Assembly: GCF_013839515.1 (NCBI RefSeq)
Contig: NZ_JACDNQ010000004.1
Location: forward strand, 124,001-188,000
Source: Natronomonas salinimetallica
GTDB lineage: Archaea > Halobacteriota > Halobacteria > Halobacteriales > Haloarculaceae
Length of the DNA: 64,000 nt
Direction of reading: 5' to 3'
In this document: in pieces, positions 7,937 to 17,414 of the stretch
How positions within the stretch are numbered: position 1 is the stretch's first letter
Layout: each line of letters opens with the position of its first letter
Notes under the pieces: model-generated
The model's input: only the letters and a program-made list of their open reading frames with translations
Told to the model about the DNA's origin: nothing
The model's database searches: none
Made by a program: the position numbers and the translations under genes

Positions 7937-9505
7937 TTATCCCCGCCATCGACCGAAGACGTAAGCGATCAAAAAGCCGACAGCGAGCGCGATCGCCGGG
8001 ATCTCGTAGGGGCGTTCGTGAAACGTCAACACCGACGCGGCCACGATCGACGCCCCGGCGAGCACCGCGATACCGGCGTTTCGGTCGGCCCGATGGTGTG
8101 TCCCGACGGGATCGGTCCGGACGACCAATTCGCCGCGTTCGAGCCGCTGTAACGTTCGCTCGAACCGGGCTGGAACGCGTGCCAGCGCCGGGATCGATCC
8201 CCGGACGTCCCTCCACGTCTCTTCGATGACTGCTTCGAGTTCGGTCTCGATGAGCCCCTCCTCGATGAGAAACGACCGGACGGCAGCGAGGAAGTCGAAC
8301 TCCGGGTCGAGCTGTCGACAGACACCTTCACCAATGGTACCGACCCGCAGGAGCAACATCACGTCGGGGGGGATGCGAAACGGGAAGTCCCGGAGCATCG
8401 TGGTCAGCTCGGTGAGTATTATTCGCCAGGTAACGTCCGAACGGCCCTCGAGGTTTTTGACGACGAGTTCGAGGACGCGACCGACCTCGGCCCGGTTGAC
8501 GCTCGGTTCGAGCACATCGAGCGCGATCAGCGCGTCGACGAGCGCGTCGACGTCGCGCCGGACGAGTGCCCGATACAGCCCGATAATGTCCTCTCGAACC
8601 GTCGTCGGGAGCCGTTCGCTCATCCCGAAATCGAATAGCAACAGCCGTCCCGCGTCCGTCACCGCGAGGTTACCGGGATGGGGATCGGCGTGGAAGACGC
8701 CGTCGACGAGACCCATCTCGAGGTAGACGTCCGTGATGCGGGTCGCCATCTCGTGCGGTCCGACGTCGACGTCGTCGAAGGCGTCCGCCGCGGTTATGTT
8801 CCGTCCCGTCCGGTACTCCATCGCCAGCACGCGTTCCGAGGAGAGTTCCTCGTGCGTCTCGGGGATAACGACCCGGTCATCGTCGGCGAAGTTCCCACCG
8901 ACCTCGGCCATGATCTCCCGTTCCCGCTCGAAGTCGAGTTCGTCCAGAATGACGTCCTCGAAGTCGTCGGCCGCGTTCCGGACCGAGTACTGCTGGCGCT
9001 CGCTCGCGGCGACGCTGACCAGGGGGACCAGCCCACGGATGACCCGGAGGTCACGTTCGACGTGGGATTTTATGCCCGGACGCCGCACCTTTAGGGCGAT
9101 CCGCTCCCCCCCGTGGACGACCGTGTACACGAACGCGAGGGAGCCGCCGGCGATCGGTTCGAGCGTCGAGAAATCGAGATCGTCGCCGAGTTCCGCCCGC
9201 AGGACCGTCTTCGGATCGCCGCCCACGTCCTCGGGGACCTCGTCTTGGAGCGTCGCGAACACCTCGGCATAGACCGGCGGCACGACGTCCGGACGCGTCG
9301 AAAGCACCTGTCCCATTTTGATGAACGCCGGGCCGAGTTCCAGCATCGTCTCGCGTATCCGCTCGGCTCGACGCCGGTGTGTCCCGTCGTCGACCCCCCT
9401 GGCCGGGCCGAAAAGCAGGTACCGCCGTCTATCCCGAAGGAACGCCACGGCGAAGGGGAGAAACCGGAGGACGACCCGGACGTATCGGCGACAGAACCCG
9501 CTCAT
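7937..9505 (-). CDS. ABC1/AarF/UbiB atypical kinase family protein
   Basis: This 522-aa atypical protein-kinase-like ATPase has the KxGQ motif (FIKMGQVLSTRPD), the alanine/glycine-rich loop AGGSLAFVYTV, the invariant lysine in IALKVRRPG, the catalytic loop HADPHPGNLAVT and the metal motif LFDFGMSE. Two hydrophobic helices near the C-terminus (GIAVLAGASIVAASVLTF and AIALAVGFLIAYVFG) should anchor it in the membrane. The family supports quinone or isoprenoid lipid metabolism. A possible TATA box (GGTTATATATACG) lies on the minus strand near 9570-9583, implying a leader of some 40-60 nt. Confidence 0.92.
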   Translation of the reverse strand: MSGFCRRYVRVVLRFLPFAVAFLRDRRRYLLFGPARGVDDGTHRRRAERIRETMLELGPAFIKMGQVLSTRPDVVPPVYAEVFATLQDEVPEDVGGDPKTVLRAELGDDLDFSTLEPIAGGSLAFVYTVVHGGERIALKVRRPGIKSHVERDLRVIRGLVPLVSVAASERQQYSVRNAADDFEDVILDELDFEREREIMAEVGGNFADDDRVVIPETHEELSSERVLAMEYRTGRNITAADAFDDVDVGPHEMATRITDVYLEMGLVDGVFHADPHPGNLAVTDAGRLLLFDFGMSERLPTTVREDIIGLYRALVRRDVDALVDALIALDVLEPSVNRAEVGRVLELVVKNLEGRSDVTWRIILTELTTMLRDFPFRIPPDVMLLLRVGTIGEGVCRQLDPEFDFLAAVRSFLIEEGLIETELEAVIEETWRDVRGSIPALARVPARFERTLQRLERGELVVRTDPVGTHHRADRNAGIAVLAGASIVAASVLTFHERPYEIPAIALAVGFLIAYVFGRWRG

Positions 9506-9613
9506 TCACGGCTGCCGCCGAAACAGGTCGATCATCCGCTGTCGGTCCATACCGGACGTTCGGGGAACGCGTATATATAACCGCGTGACGCCGCGTCGGC
9601 CTCGGATCTCCCA

Positions 9614-9677
9614 TCCGGTGGCGGTCGCCTCCGGCCGGCCTGTTCTCCGGTGGCGGTCGCCTCCGGCCGGCCTATTC
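9614..9677. repeat. 32-bp tandem duplication containing the carB stop codon
   Basis: Bases 9614-9645 and 9646-9677 match except for one position. The second copy includes the carB TAG stop (9672-9674 on the minus strand), so the last carB codon and stop plus 3' flank are duplicated downstream. Confidence 0.8.
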
Positions 9678-12600
9678 GCCCCAGTTGCGCCGTTCCGTGG
9701 GACGTTCCCCGAGCGCCACCACGTCGAGGGGTTCGTCTCGGGTCTCGATGGCTTCGACGGTCGCTCGCGCGCTCGGCACTGTCGAGAAGTAGGTGATCCC
9801 CTCCTCGACGGCGATTTCGAGGATGTCGCGGTCCCGCGAGAAGACGACGTCGATCTCGCCGCCACGCAGCGCGCCGGCGAGGTCGTCGACGTCGTCCGGC
9901 GTGTAGACCTCGAAGTGGCGTTCGGCACCCTCGCGGACGTCGGTGATGTCCTCGTTCTTTTGGGACATACCCCGGAGGGTCTCGAGGTCGACGATCGCCG
10001 TCCCCTCCGTCGGGATCCCCTTGTTGGTCGCCGATTGGGCCTTCAGATACGCCTTTCCGAACGAGCGGGCCGTTCCCATCACCTCGCCGGTCGATTTCAT
10101 CTCCGGGCCGAGCCGCGGATCCGATCCCGGAAGCCGATCGAACGGGAGGACGACCTCCTTTACCGAGACGTGTTCGGGGATCTGTTCGTGAGTCCGGAGT
10201 TCGGCGAGCGACTGGCCCGCCATGACCTTCGCCGCCAGTTTCGCGATCGGGACGCCGGTCGCCTTCGAGACGAACGGGACGGTTCGCGAGGAGCGGGGAT
10301 TGGCCTCCAGGACGTACACCTCGCCGTCACGGACGGCCAACTGGACGTTCAAAAGCCCCTCCGTCTCGAGCGCGCGGGCGATATCGAGCGTGACCTCCCG
10401 GACCCGTTCGAGGACCTCCTGGGACAACGAGCGCGGTGGGATCATACACGCCGAGTCGCCGGAGTGGACACCGGCGGCTTCGACGTGCTCCATGATCCCG
10501 CCGATGAGGACGTCCTCGCCGGAGCGGGACCCACTCCCGTTTGCAGGCGCGTGTGACGCGCCGACGTCGGCGACGGCGTCCACGTCGAGTTCGACCGCGT
10601 CGGCGAGGAAGTCGTCGACGAGAATCGGCTTGTCGGGGGCGACCCGAACCGCCTCCTCGATGTACTGGGCGAGTTCCTCGTCGGAGTAGACGACGTCCAT
10701 CGCCCGTCCGCCGAGGACGTAAGAGGGGCGAACCAAAACCGGGTAGCCGATCTCGTGGGCGAGATCGAGCGCCTCCGACTCGCTCGTTGCGGTTCCGCCC
10801 TCGGGCTGGCTGATCCCTAACTCGTCCATGAGGACGTTGAAGCGGTCGCGGTCCTCGGCGAGGTCCATCGCCCCGACGGAGGTCCCGAGGATCTCACAGT
10901 CGAGTCCGCGGCGTTCGAGTTCGTCCTTGAGTGGCTCGCCGACGTTGACGGACGTCTGGCCACCGAACTGGACCATCACGCCGTCCGCACCGGTCTCCTC
11001 GACGACGTCGGCGACCTCCTCGGCCGTGATCGGCTCGAAAAAGAGCCCATCGGAGGTGTCGTAGTCCGTCGAAACCGTCTCGGGGTTGTTGTTGACGACG
11101 TGGGCGTCGATGCCGACCTCACGCAGCGCGCGGACGGCGTGGACCGCACAGTAGTCGAACTCGACACCCTGGCCGATCCGGATCGGGCCGCCGCCGACCA
11201 CGACGACGGACTCCATCTCGCGGTCGACTTGAACCTCGCTGCCCCCGCGCCCCGTCGGTGGCTCGCGCGCGGAGTAATAATACGGGGTCGACGCGCGGAA
11301 CTCGCCGGCACAGGTATCGACCTGCTTGTACGTCCGCCGGGAGGTGTCGGCTTCGACGTCGTCGACGGTCGTCCCCGACCCGTCGGGTTCGACCGGCTGG
11401 CCGGCCTCGGTATCCCCCTCCGCGACGTCCGAGGGGATCCAGGAGGCGTGGGTATCGTTGAACGCCCCGCCGGCCATCGCCGTGATCTCTTGGTTGGTAA
11501 AGCCGGCGTCGGCCGCGGGCTGGAACTCGCCGTTCCGCGCGGCCTCGGCGGCCTCGACGATCCGACCGAAGCGTTCGAGATACCACTCGTAGATCCCGGT
11601 TAGCTCCTGGATCTCATCGAGGGTGTACCCGCGGTCGAACGCCTCGAAGATCGCGTAGGGGCGATCCGGCGTCGGCCGTTCGAGGTACGCGGTTTGGAGT
11701 TCGTCGTCGCCCACGTCGACCCAGTCGACGGCGGGGTCGTACTCGGAGGACCGAAGCGCCTTCAGGAGCGACTCCTCGAACGTCCGGCCGATCGACATCG
11801 CCTCGCCCGTCGATTTCATCGCCGGCCCGAGTTCGAACTCCACGTCGGAGAATTTGTCCTTCGGCCACCGGGGTACCTTCGTGACGACGTAGTCGATCGC
11901 CGGTTCGAACGCGGCGGTCGTCTCGCCGGTGATCTCGTTGTCGATCTCGTGGAGCCGCTTGCCCAACGCGACCTTCGCCGTGACGCGGGCGATCGGGTAG
12001 CCCGTGGCCTTCGAGGCCAAAGCCGAGGAGCGCGAGACACGGGGGTTGACCTCGACGACGCGGTACTCCCCGGAGGGCGTGCCGTCGTCGCGCCAGGCGT
12101 GTTGGATGTTACAGCCGCCCTCGATACCCAACTCGCGGATGACCTTCAGCGCCGAATCGCGCATCTCCTGGTGGGCCTCGTCGGGGATGACCTGCGAGGG
12201 GGTGACGACCGTCGACTCACCGGTGTGGATCCCCATCGGGTCGATGTTCTCCATGTTACAGATGATGATACAGGAGTCGTCGGCGTCGCGCATCACCTCG
12301 TATTCGAGTTCGACCCAGCCCGCGATCGATTCGGTGATCTGGACCTCGTGGTTCCGCGAGAGCTGAAAGCCCTTGCGCGCGATCTCTTCGAGCTCCTCCA
12401 TGTCGTCGACGACCCCGGACCCGGACCCGCCGAGCGTGTAGGCGGTGCGGGCGATGACGGGCAGGCCGCCGACCGACTCGACGGCGTCCTCGAGTTCGTC
12501 CATCTCCGAGATGGTCTCGGAGCGACAGACCGGCTCGCCGATCTTCTTCATGCGCTCACGGAAGAGATCCCTGTCCTCGGTCGCGTAGATGGTGTCCAGC

Positions 12601-12950
12601 GGCGTTCCCATGATATCGACGTCGTACTCCTCGAGGACGCCCTGTTCGGCGAGTCCGGCGGTGACGTTGAGCCCGGTCTGCCCGCCGAGGCCGGCGATGA
12701 CGCCGTCGGGTTCTTCTTTCCGGACGACCTCGGCGATGGCCTCGGTCGTGATGGGTTCGACGTAGACTTTGTCGGCCATCTCCGGATCGGTCATGATCGT
12801 CGCCGGATTCGAGTTGACGAGGACGACCCGAGCGCCCTCCTCCCTGAGCGCCCGGCACGCCTGTGCGCCCGAGTAGTCGAACTCCGCCGCCTGTCCGATC
12901 TGTATCGGCCCGCTGCCGATGAGCAAAATAGTACGGTCCTCGTCTGGCAT
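9672..12950 (-). CDS. carB: Carbamoyl-phosphate synthase large subunit
   Basis: This 1092-aa synthetase makes carbamoyl phosphate for arginine and pyrimidine synthesis, using ammonia delivered by CarA. It has two homologous ATP-grasp halves: the first begins ILLIGSGPIQIGQAAEFDYSG, the second VVVVGGGPIRIGQGVEFDYC. A C-terminal MGS-like domain (YTPDDVDDLAGALRGG) follows. A poorly conserved acidic linker (AEGDTEAGQPVEPDGSG) separates the halves and accounts for the extra length. The start MPDEDRTILL is chosen by homology; the longer frame adds a non-conserved stretch. carA is not next to it. Confidence 0.96.
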   Translation of the reverse strand: MPDEDRTILLIGSGPIQIGQAAEFDYSGAQACRALREEGARVVLVNSNPATIMTDPEMADKVYVEPITTEAIAEVVRKEEPDGVIAGLGGQTGLNVTAGLAEQGVLEEYDVDIMGTPLDTIYATEDRDLFRERMKKIGEPVCRSETISEMDELEDAVESVGGLPVIARTAYTLGGSGSGVVDDMEELEEIARKGFQLSRNHEVQITESIAGWVELEYEVMRDADDSCIIICNMENIDPMGIHTGESTVVTPSQVIPDEAHQEMRDSALKVIRELGIEGGCNIQHAWRDDGTPSGEYRVVEVNPRVSRSSALASKATGYPIARVTAKVALGKRLHEIDNEITGETTAAFEPAIDYVVTKVPRWPKDKFSDVEFELGPAMKSTGEAMSIGRTFEESLLKALRSSEYDPAVDWVDVGDDELQTAYLERPTPDRPYAIFEAFDRGYTLDEIQELTGIYEWYLERFGRIVEAAEAARNGEFQPAADAGFTNQEITAMAGGAFNDTHASWIPSDVAEGDTEAGQPVEPDGSGTTVDDVEADTSRRTYKQVDTCAGEFRASTPYYYSAREPPTGRGGSEVQVDREMESVVVVGGGPIRIGQGVEFDYCAVHAVRALREVGIDAHVVNNNPETVSTDYDTSDGLFFEPITAEEVADVVEETGADGVMVQFGGQTSVNVGEPLKDELERRGLDCEILGTSVGAMDLAEDRDRFNVLMDELGISQPEGGTATSESEALDLAHEIGYPVLVRPSYVLGGRAMDVVYSDEELAQYIEEAVRVAPDKPILVDDFLADAVELDVDAVADVGASHAPANGSGSRSGEDVLIGGIMEHVEAAGVHSGDSACMIPPRSLSQEVLERVREVTLDIARALETEGLLNVQLAVRDGEVYVLEANPRSSRTVPFVSKATGVPIAKLAAKVMAGQSLAELRTHEQIPEHVSVKEVVLPFDRLPGSDPRLGPEMKSTGEVMGTARSFGKAYLKAQSATNKGIPTEGTAIVDLETLRGMSQKNEDITDVREGAERHFEVYTPDDVDDLAGALRGGEIDVVFSRDRDILEIAVEEGITYFSTVPSARATVEAIETRDEPLDVVALGERPTERRNWGE

Positions 12951-13115
12951 TACCCGATCGGAGTCCGTACATCGTAATAAGCCCGGCGAAAGAGTACGGA
13001 ATTCGTAATTCCAGTTCGAATTTCGAACCACCGGCGGCTACCGTTCGCGGGAATCCGGCGGTGTCACCGACGTCCGTCGATCGTTCGGCCCCGTCACCGT
13101 CGGGCCGTCCCGCGC

Positions 13116-13490
13116 TCAATCGATCAGCTCGATCGTATCGTCGCCGTTGGGAACCGCACACAGGAACGCCCCCGTCCCATCGCCGTCGTTTCGATACCAA
13201 TGGACCGTTCCGGCGGGGATCAAAAGCGAATCGCCCGCCCTGACGGTGTGCTCCTCGTCGTCGATTCCGACGACGTATTCGCCCTCGAGGACGTACTGTT
13301 CGTGTTCGACCTCGTTGGTGTGTTTCGGCACCGACGCCCCGGATTCCAACTCGAAGCGACGGATCGCGAGGTTCGGCGCTCCGTCGTCGGGGCCGACGAG
13401 GACGCGCTTCGAGAGCCCGTCACCGGCCTCGACGGTGTGCTGTTCGATCGAGTCCGCGCGCTTGAGGAGCGGCTGTGGGGTCCCGGACAT
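13116..13490 (-). CDS. Cupin domain protein
   Basis: This 124-aa single-domain cupin has motif 1, PKHTNEVEHEQYVLEGEYVV (HxnHEQ..EGE metal ligands), and motif 2, AGDSLLIPAGTVHWYRN (the second histidine ligand). It probably binds a metal in a beta-barrel; the substrate cannot be predicted. The ATG start MSGTPQPLLKR is preferred over an ATG 13 codons upstream. It lies on the same strand as the CinA-like gene upstream with a gap of about 70 bp. Confidence 0.85.
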   Translation of the reverse strand: MSGTPQPLLKRADSIEQHTVEAGDGLSKRVLVGPDDGAPNLAIRRFELESGASVPKHTNEVEHEQYVLEGEYVVGIDDEEHTVRAGDSLLIPAGTVHWYRNDGDGTGAFLCAVPNGDDTIELID

Positions 13491-13558
13491 ACGCCCGACT
13501 ACGGGGGTCGCCGACTTGGAACTGTCCATCCATCGGGGGCCGATCCCGGCCCCGCCCG

Positions 13559-14272
13559 TCACTCCGAGAGGACGACCCGCTCGCGGAGCCACGCGTCCGC
13601 CTCGGCGAGCGTCTCGTCGTCGGTGGCGCTGATCTTGAGGCGGTTGTGTCCCGCCTCCCGATCGGGATAACAGCCCACCCGGACGCCGAAGCGCTCTCTG
13701 ACCCCGTCGAGGCGCTCGATGAGATTCGCCTCCGGCTCCTCGGTGTAGAGGTACCGCGAATCGACGTCGCCGTCGAACTCGTCGGCCACCCCCTCGAACA
13801 TCCCCCTCATCTCCGAGGGGATCCCCGGCAGCACGTAGGTGTTCTCGACGACACATCCCGGCGACAGCCCGACCTGATTTATCAGTGGCCGCGATCCGGC
13901 CGGGATCGCCGCCTCCCCGGAGACGTCGACGTCCAGTTCGGGGTACTCGTCGGCGATCGCCTCGAGGTGGCGCTCGACGGCCGCGCGGGCGAGGTCGTTC
14001 TCGACGAGGTCGCGATCGAACGCCGCCGCCACGCCCTCCATCGTCACGTCGTCGGGCGTCCCCCCGAGGCCGCCGGTCACGACGAGGGCGTCGAAGCGCT
14101 CGCTGTAGCGTCGGGTCGCCTCGGCGATCACGTCCGTCTCGTCGGGGACGGTCAACACCCGCTCCGTGGTCACGCCGCGGTCGGCGAGTTCCGCGGCGAG
14201 CCACCTCGCGTTCGTGTTCGTCGTGTCCCCGGCAAGGAGTTCGTCGCCGACCGTCAACAGGGCCGCGTTCAT
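13559..14272 (-). CDS. CinA/MoaB-type molybdopterin-binding domain protein
   Basis: This 237-aa protein has the MoCF_biosynth fold seen in the N-terminal half of CinA: MNAALLTVGDELLAGDTTNTNARWL at the start, then VVTGGLGGTPDDVTMEGVA and the loop SPGCVVENTYVLPGIPSEM. It lacks the C-terminal nicotinamide-nucleotide amidase domain of bacterial CinA. ADP-ribose or cofactor recycling is the likely area. The start at MNAALL is fixed by the family; the longer frame reads through the 19-bp repeats upstream. Confidence 0.88.
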   Translation of the reverse strand: MNAALLTVGDELLAGDTTNTNARWLAAELADRGVTTERVLTVPDETDVIAEATRRYSERFDALVVTGGLGGTPDDVTMEGVAAAFDRDLVENDLARAAVERHLEAIADEYPELDVDVSGEAAIPAGSRPLINQVGLSPGCVVENTYVLPGIPSEMRGMFEGVADEFDGDVDSRYLYTEEPEANLIERLDGVRERFGVRVGCYPDREAGHNRLKISATDDETLAEADAWLRERVVLSE

Positions 14273-14386
14273 ATCGGTGGTTCGGTCGCGGTGCTCAAAA
14301 AGTCGCCGCACGTGCCGCAGTACGGCCTCTCGTTGTCCGATGGCTCGGCGTCGACCCCGGTGGACGCGTTCGCGTGGCGAATACGG

Positions 14387-14462
14387 CGGTCGCTCGCAAA
14401 TCCGTCGGTCGCTCACAAATCCGTCGGTCGCTCACAAATCCGTCGGTCGCTCGCAAATTCAG
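14387..14462. repeat. 19-bp tandem repeat, four units
   Basis: There are four head-to-tail units of CGGTCGCTC(A/G)CAAATCCGT at 14387, 14406, 14425 and 14444, the last one degenerate. They lie between the CinA-like gene and tRNA-His. There are no spacers, so this is not CRISPR. Confidence 0.85.
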
Positions 14463-14502
14463 CAGTCGCTCGCGGTGTACCGTTCGTGTAAATAATCTGT
14501 CA

Positions 14503-14574
14503 GTCCGGGTGCGGGAATTGAACCCACGTCCCAGCCACCACAAGGCTGGAGGATACCACTACCCCAACCCGGAC
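14503..14574 (-). tRNA. tRNA-His (GTG anticodon)
   Basis: The minus strand folds into a full cloverleaf. The anticodon stem CAGCC/GGCTG encloses loop TTGTGGT, giving anticodon GTG. The T arm holds GGGTTCAATTCCC. With T1-A72 as the first acceptor pair and the conserved A14, G18, G19 and A21 in register, the 5' G is position -1 and pairs with C73, the histidine identity element; here it is encoded in the DNA. No CCA is encoded. Confidence 0.95.
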
Positions 14575-14715
14575 ACGCATGAACAACTACGCGGGCTCCG
14601 AGTAATATACGTTTCGGACTTCAGAGATGTATGGAATGCGAGACCACACGGTTCCTGCGAACGCATCTCACCCGCTGTCCGTGGGTTTTTCACTCCCGAC
14701 CGACTACCGGTAGCC

Positions 14716-15171
14716 GTGGCGATCACGGACAAGATCTACGTCAAAAACCACCGCCAGCTCGCCTCGCAGTTGGACACGAGCTTCCCGAAGAGCGCCTTCT
14801 CCGGCGCGACGCTCGATATCCTCTTTTCGGGCGACGGGATCGCAAAGCTCGACGAGGCCTCCCGCGACCGGGTGTTGGATTTCGCGGAGGACTTCCTCGA
14901 TTGTGGCTGTCAGGGACACCCACACTGCGGCTGCCCCGAGCGGAAGTTCGTCTCGTATCTGCTCGAACTCCGAGCGCAGGGGCTCGGCCCCGACGCCATC
15001 GTCGACGTGATGGGCGACGACTACCTGCTGTACGCCTATCCGGGCGATGTGCTCTCGTTTCTGGACGACGCGGTCCGGACGCTGGAGGCGGCCGAGCGAC
15101 TCGCCGACGTCGACGGCCGTCCGGAGGCCGAAGGTCGGATCGGGCGGCGAAAGCGACAGCTCTCGCGGTGA
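14716..15171 (+). CDS. DUF5814-like conserved haloarchaeal protein
   Basis: This 151-aa protein begins with GTG (VAITDKIYVKNHRQLASQL). It contains a cysteine/histidine cluster DCGCQGHPHCGCPERKF near residues 71-87, a likely metal-binding site, followed by helical segments (GPDAIVDVMGDDYLLYAYPGDVLSFLDDAVRTLE). The sequence resembles the haloarchaeal DUF5814 domain, sometimes found next to or fused with DEAD/DEAH helicases. Its function is unknown. It starts about 140 bp after tRNA-His on the opposite strand. Confidence 0.78.
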   Translation: MAITDKIYVKNHRQLASQLDTSFPKSAFSGATLDILFSGDGIAKLDEASRDRVLDFAEDFLDCGCQGHPHCGCPERKFVSYLLELRAQGLGPDAIVDVMGDDYLLYAYPGDVLSFLDDAVRTLEAAERLADVDGRPEAEGRIGRRKRQLSR

Positions 15172-15286
15172 AAACACGGTCCCGGGACCGGTGCCGCCGA
15201 CGGCGTCGTGCTGTTGGCTGTCCCCAGTGCACGCGAGTCACGACCTCGGGATGTGAAAAGCGAGTCACGACGGACGGACGGTAGTA

Positions 15287-15712
15287 TCAGCCCAGCCGGA
15301 ACGGCTCCTCTTCGTTCCCCTCGCTGTCGAGGTCCTCGAGTTGGATGACCTCGTCGGCCTCCTGGGCTTCGACCTGCTGGCTGAGTTTCGTGACGTACTG
15401 TTTGTACTCGTCGAGCTGTTCGCGGAGGTGTTCGGCCTCCAGCTCGAGGCGTTCGTGCTCGCGGACGAAGCTCTTTGGAACCTCGACCTTCGGCGGGAAG
15501 CTCTCGGCCGCGGAGGTGGTCTCGGAGGCGCTACCGCCTTTGAGTTCGTGTTCCGGGACGACCCGGACCTGCCCGTCGTGAGCAACGAGGGTGTCCACGT
15601 AGTCGCGGAACACGGCCGAAAGCGAGATGTCACGCTCCTCGGCGATCTCCCGGAGGGTCTCGAACGCCTCCTCGTTCACCCGAAAGGAGATCGTCTTGTT
15701 CTTGTTGCCCAT
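15287..15712 (-). CDS. Ribbon-helix-helix (CopG-type) protein with C-terminal coiled coil
   Basis: This 141-aa protein has an N-terminal ribbon-helix-helix fold ([34 protein letters not shown]), expected to dimerise and bind DNA. An acidic linker follows, then a coiled coil ([31 protein letters not shown]) and an acidic tail. No toxin partner is adjacent, so a chromosomal regulator or architectural role is more likely than an antitoxin. The start [10 protein letters not shown] is preferred over an ATG three codons upstream. Confidence 0.85.
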   Translation of the reverse strand: MGNKNKTISFRVNEEAFETLREIAEERDISLSAVFRDYVDTLVAHDGQVRVVPEHELKGGSASETTSAAESFPPKVEVPKSFVREHERLELEAEHLREQLDEYKQYVTKLSQQVEAQEADEVIQLEDLDSEGNEEEPFRLG

Positions 15713-15859
15713 AGTTGTCACTATTCGTGCGCCGTCGTATTTAAACGTTCGTCAGACGCGCGTCCGTCAGCCGCCGCGCCGCGGGCGTCTCATGGGTCGC
15801 CGGCCCCCGCCGGGAGTCCAAGGAAAAGGCCTATGCGGCGAAACGACGACCGTTCGATA

Positions 15860-16222
15860 ATGAGCGTCGATCTCGCCTTCGAGGAAAACGAACTGCTGCC
15901 GGCGGTCGCCCAGGACGCCGACTCCGGCGAGGTGTTGATGCTGGCCTACGTCACGCGGGAGGCCCTAGAGCGGAGCCGCGAGACCGGGGAGGCCCACTAC
16001 TACTCCCGGAGTCGCGAGGAACTGTGGCACAAAGGATCCACCAGCGGTCACGTCCAGCGCATCGAGGGGATCCGCGTCGACTGCGACGGCGACGCGATCC
16101 TCTATCTCGTCGACCAGGAGGGCGGGGCCTGCCACACCGGCTACGAGAGCTGCTTCCATCGGACGATCGACGGCGAGATCGTCGGCGAGGAGGTCTTCGA
16201 TCCCGACGCGGTGTACGAGTAA
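15860..16222 (+). CDS. hisI: Phosphoribosyl-AMP cyclohydrolase
   Basis: This 120-aa single-domain HisI catalyses the third step of histidine synthesis, opening the adenine ring of phosphoribosyl-AMP. Key motifs are [13 protein letters not shown], the block [16 protein letters not shown], the zinc/magnesium-binding [11 protein letters not shown] and the cysteine-containing [11 protein letters not shown]. No HisE domain is fused, as usual in archaea. The coiled-coil gene starts 7 bp downstream, so the two are probably co-transcribed. Confidence 0.95.
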   Translation: MSVDLAFEENELLPAVAQDADSGEVLMLAYVTREALERSRETGEAHYYSRSREELWHKGSTSGHVQRIEGIRVDCDGDAILYLVDQEGGACHTGYESCFHRTIDGEIVGEEVFDPDAVYE

Positions 16223-16229
16223 CCGAACG

Positions 16230-17366
16230 ATGGCTGAACCCAACGACCCGACGGCCGCCGACGAACTCCGTGCCGCCAGAACGCGCGTCGAGGACCTCCG
16301 ATCGCGGCTGGCGGGGACGGCGCTGGACCGGTCGGCCCTGGAGACGGTCGCCAACGCCTACCGATCGGTCGAGACGGTCCTCGATCGCTGGGAGGAGCGC
16401 GCGACCGACTGGGACGACTTCGAGGGGTACGTCAAGTTCAGGGACGATCTGGCGGAGACCCTCGAATCGGTCCCCGACGACGTCCCCGAGCGGGAGGCGT
16501 TCCTCGACGCCGACGACCACGTGACGACGGGCGGCGTCTCGAAGTCCCTCCGGACGGACGATTTCGACGCCGCCCGCGAGGCGCTCGCTCCGGCGCGGGA
16601 GTACGCGGACCTCCGCGCCGACCTCGAGTCCGCGATCGAAGCCCGCGAGGAGGCGAGACAACGGGCCGAGCGTCGAAAAGCGGACCTCCGGGCCCGGATC
16701 GAGACGCTCGACGAGCTCCTCGAACTCGGCGAGGCGGACCTCGACGCGCCGATAGAACGGCTCGAAGGGCCGATACGGGCGTACAACGAGGCGATCGAGG
16801 ACGCCTTCGAGACGTTTCGGCGCGAGGCGTCCACGGAACGGCTCCTCGGGTTCGTCGAGCGGGCCGCCGAGACCCCGTTCGTCGAGTACGAATCCCCCCC
16901 GGCGGACCTCCTCGGGTACGTCCGGACGCGGGAGGCGGGCGGGCACCCCGTTGGGACGCTGCTCGAGTACGCCGACTACTCGACGTCGAAGCTCTCGCAT
17001 TACGTCGACGACGTCGACCTGTTGAAACGCCGCGTCGCGACGAACCGGACGTACCTCGAGGGGCTCTCCGCGGACCCGCTGTCGATCGAGTGGCCCCCCG
17101 AGCCGGCCGAATCGCTCCGCTTTCGGATCGAGGAGCTGCTCGGACTCGTCGGCACGATCGCCGGGGCGTCGACCGTCTCGACGCTCCGGGAGGTCCGTGA
17201 ACTGACCCGCGAGGACGACTACAAACGGCTCCGGGAGGCCGCCCGCGCCGACGCCGAACTCGCCGACGAGGAGCGACGCAAACTCGAACGCGGCGAGATC
17301 GAGGCCGAGCGCTCGGCCGCCCGGGAGGAGCTCGAACGCCTCGAGGCGCTCCTCTCGGGGCGCTGA
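16230..17366 (+). CDS. Conserved haloarchaeal coiled-coil protein of unknown function
   Basis: This 378-aa, highly charged protein is rich in Glu, Arg and Ala and dominated by long helices (residues about 120-180 and 330-378 have heptad-like patterns). There are no membrane segments or catalytic motifs I recognise. It follows hisI by 7 bp, so an operon is likely, but nothing in the sequence links it to histidine synthesis. Its heptad structure suggests a structural or scaffolding role. Confidence 0.75.
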   Translation: MAEPNDPTAADELRAARTRVEDLRSRLAGTALDRSALETVANAYRSVETVLDRWEERATDWDDFEGYVKFRDDLAETLESVPDDVPEREAFLDADDHVTTGGVSKSLRTDDFDAAREALAPAREYADLRADLESAIEAREEARQRAERRKADLRARIETLDELLELGEADLDAPIERLEGPIRAYNEAIEDAFETFRREASTERLLGFVERAAETPFVEYESPPADLLGYVRTREAGGHPVGTLLEYADYSTSKLSHYVDDVDLLKRRVATNRTYLEGLSADPLSIEWPPEPAESLRFRIEELLGLVGTIAGASTVSTLREVRELTREDDYKRLREAARADAELADEERRKLERGEIEAERSAAREELERLEALLSGR

Positions 17367-17414
17367 CCGCGGACAGGCCGTCCACGCCGGGGACCGACCG
17401 GAGACCGGCGTCGG

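Noticed and set aside
14273-14416. Upstream extension of the CinA-like protein
   Set aside because: The extra residues come from the 19-bp tandem repeat and are unlike family members, which begin at MNAALLTVGDE.
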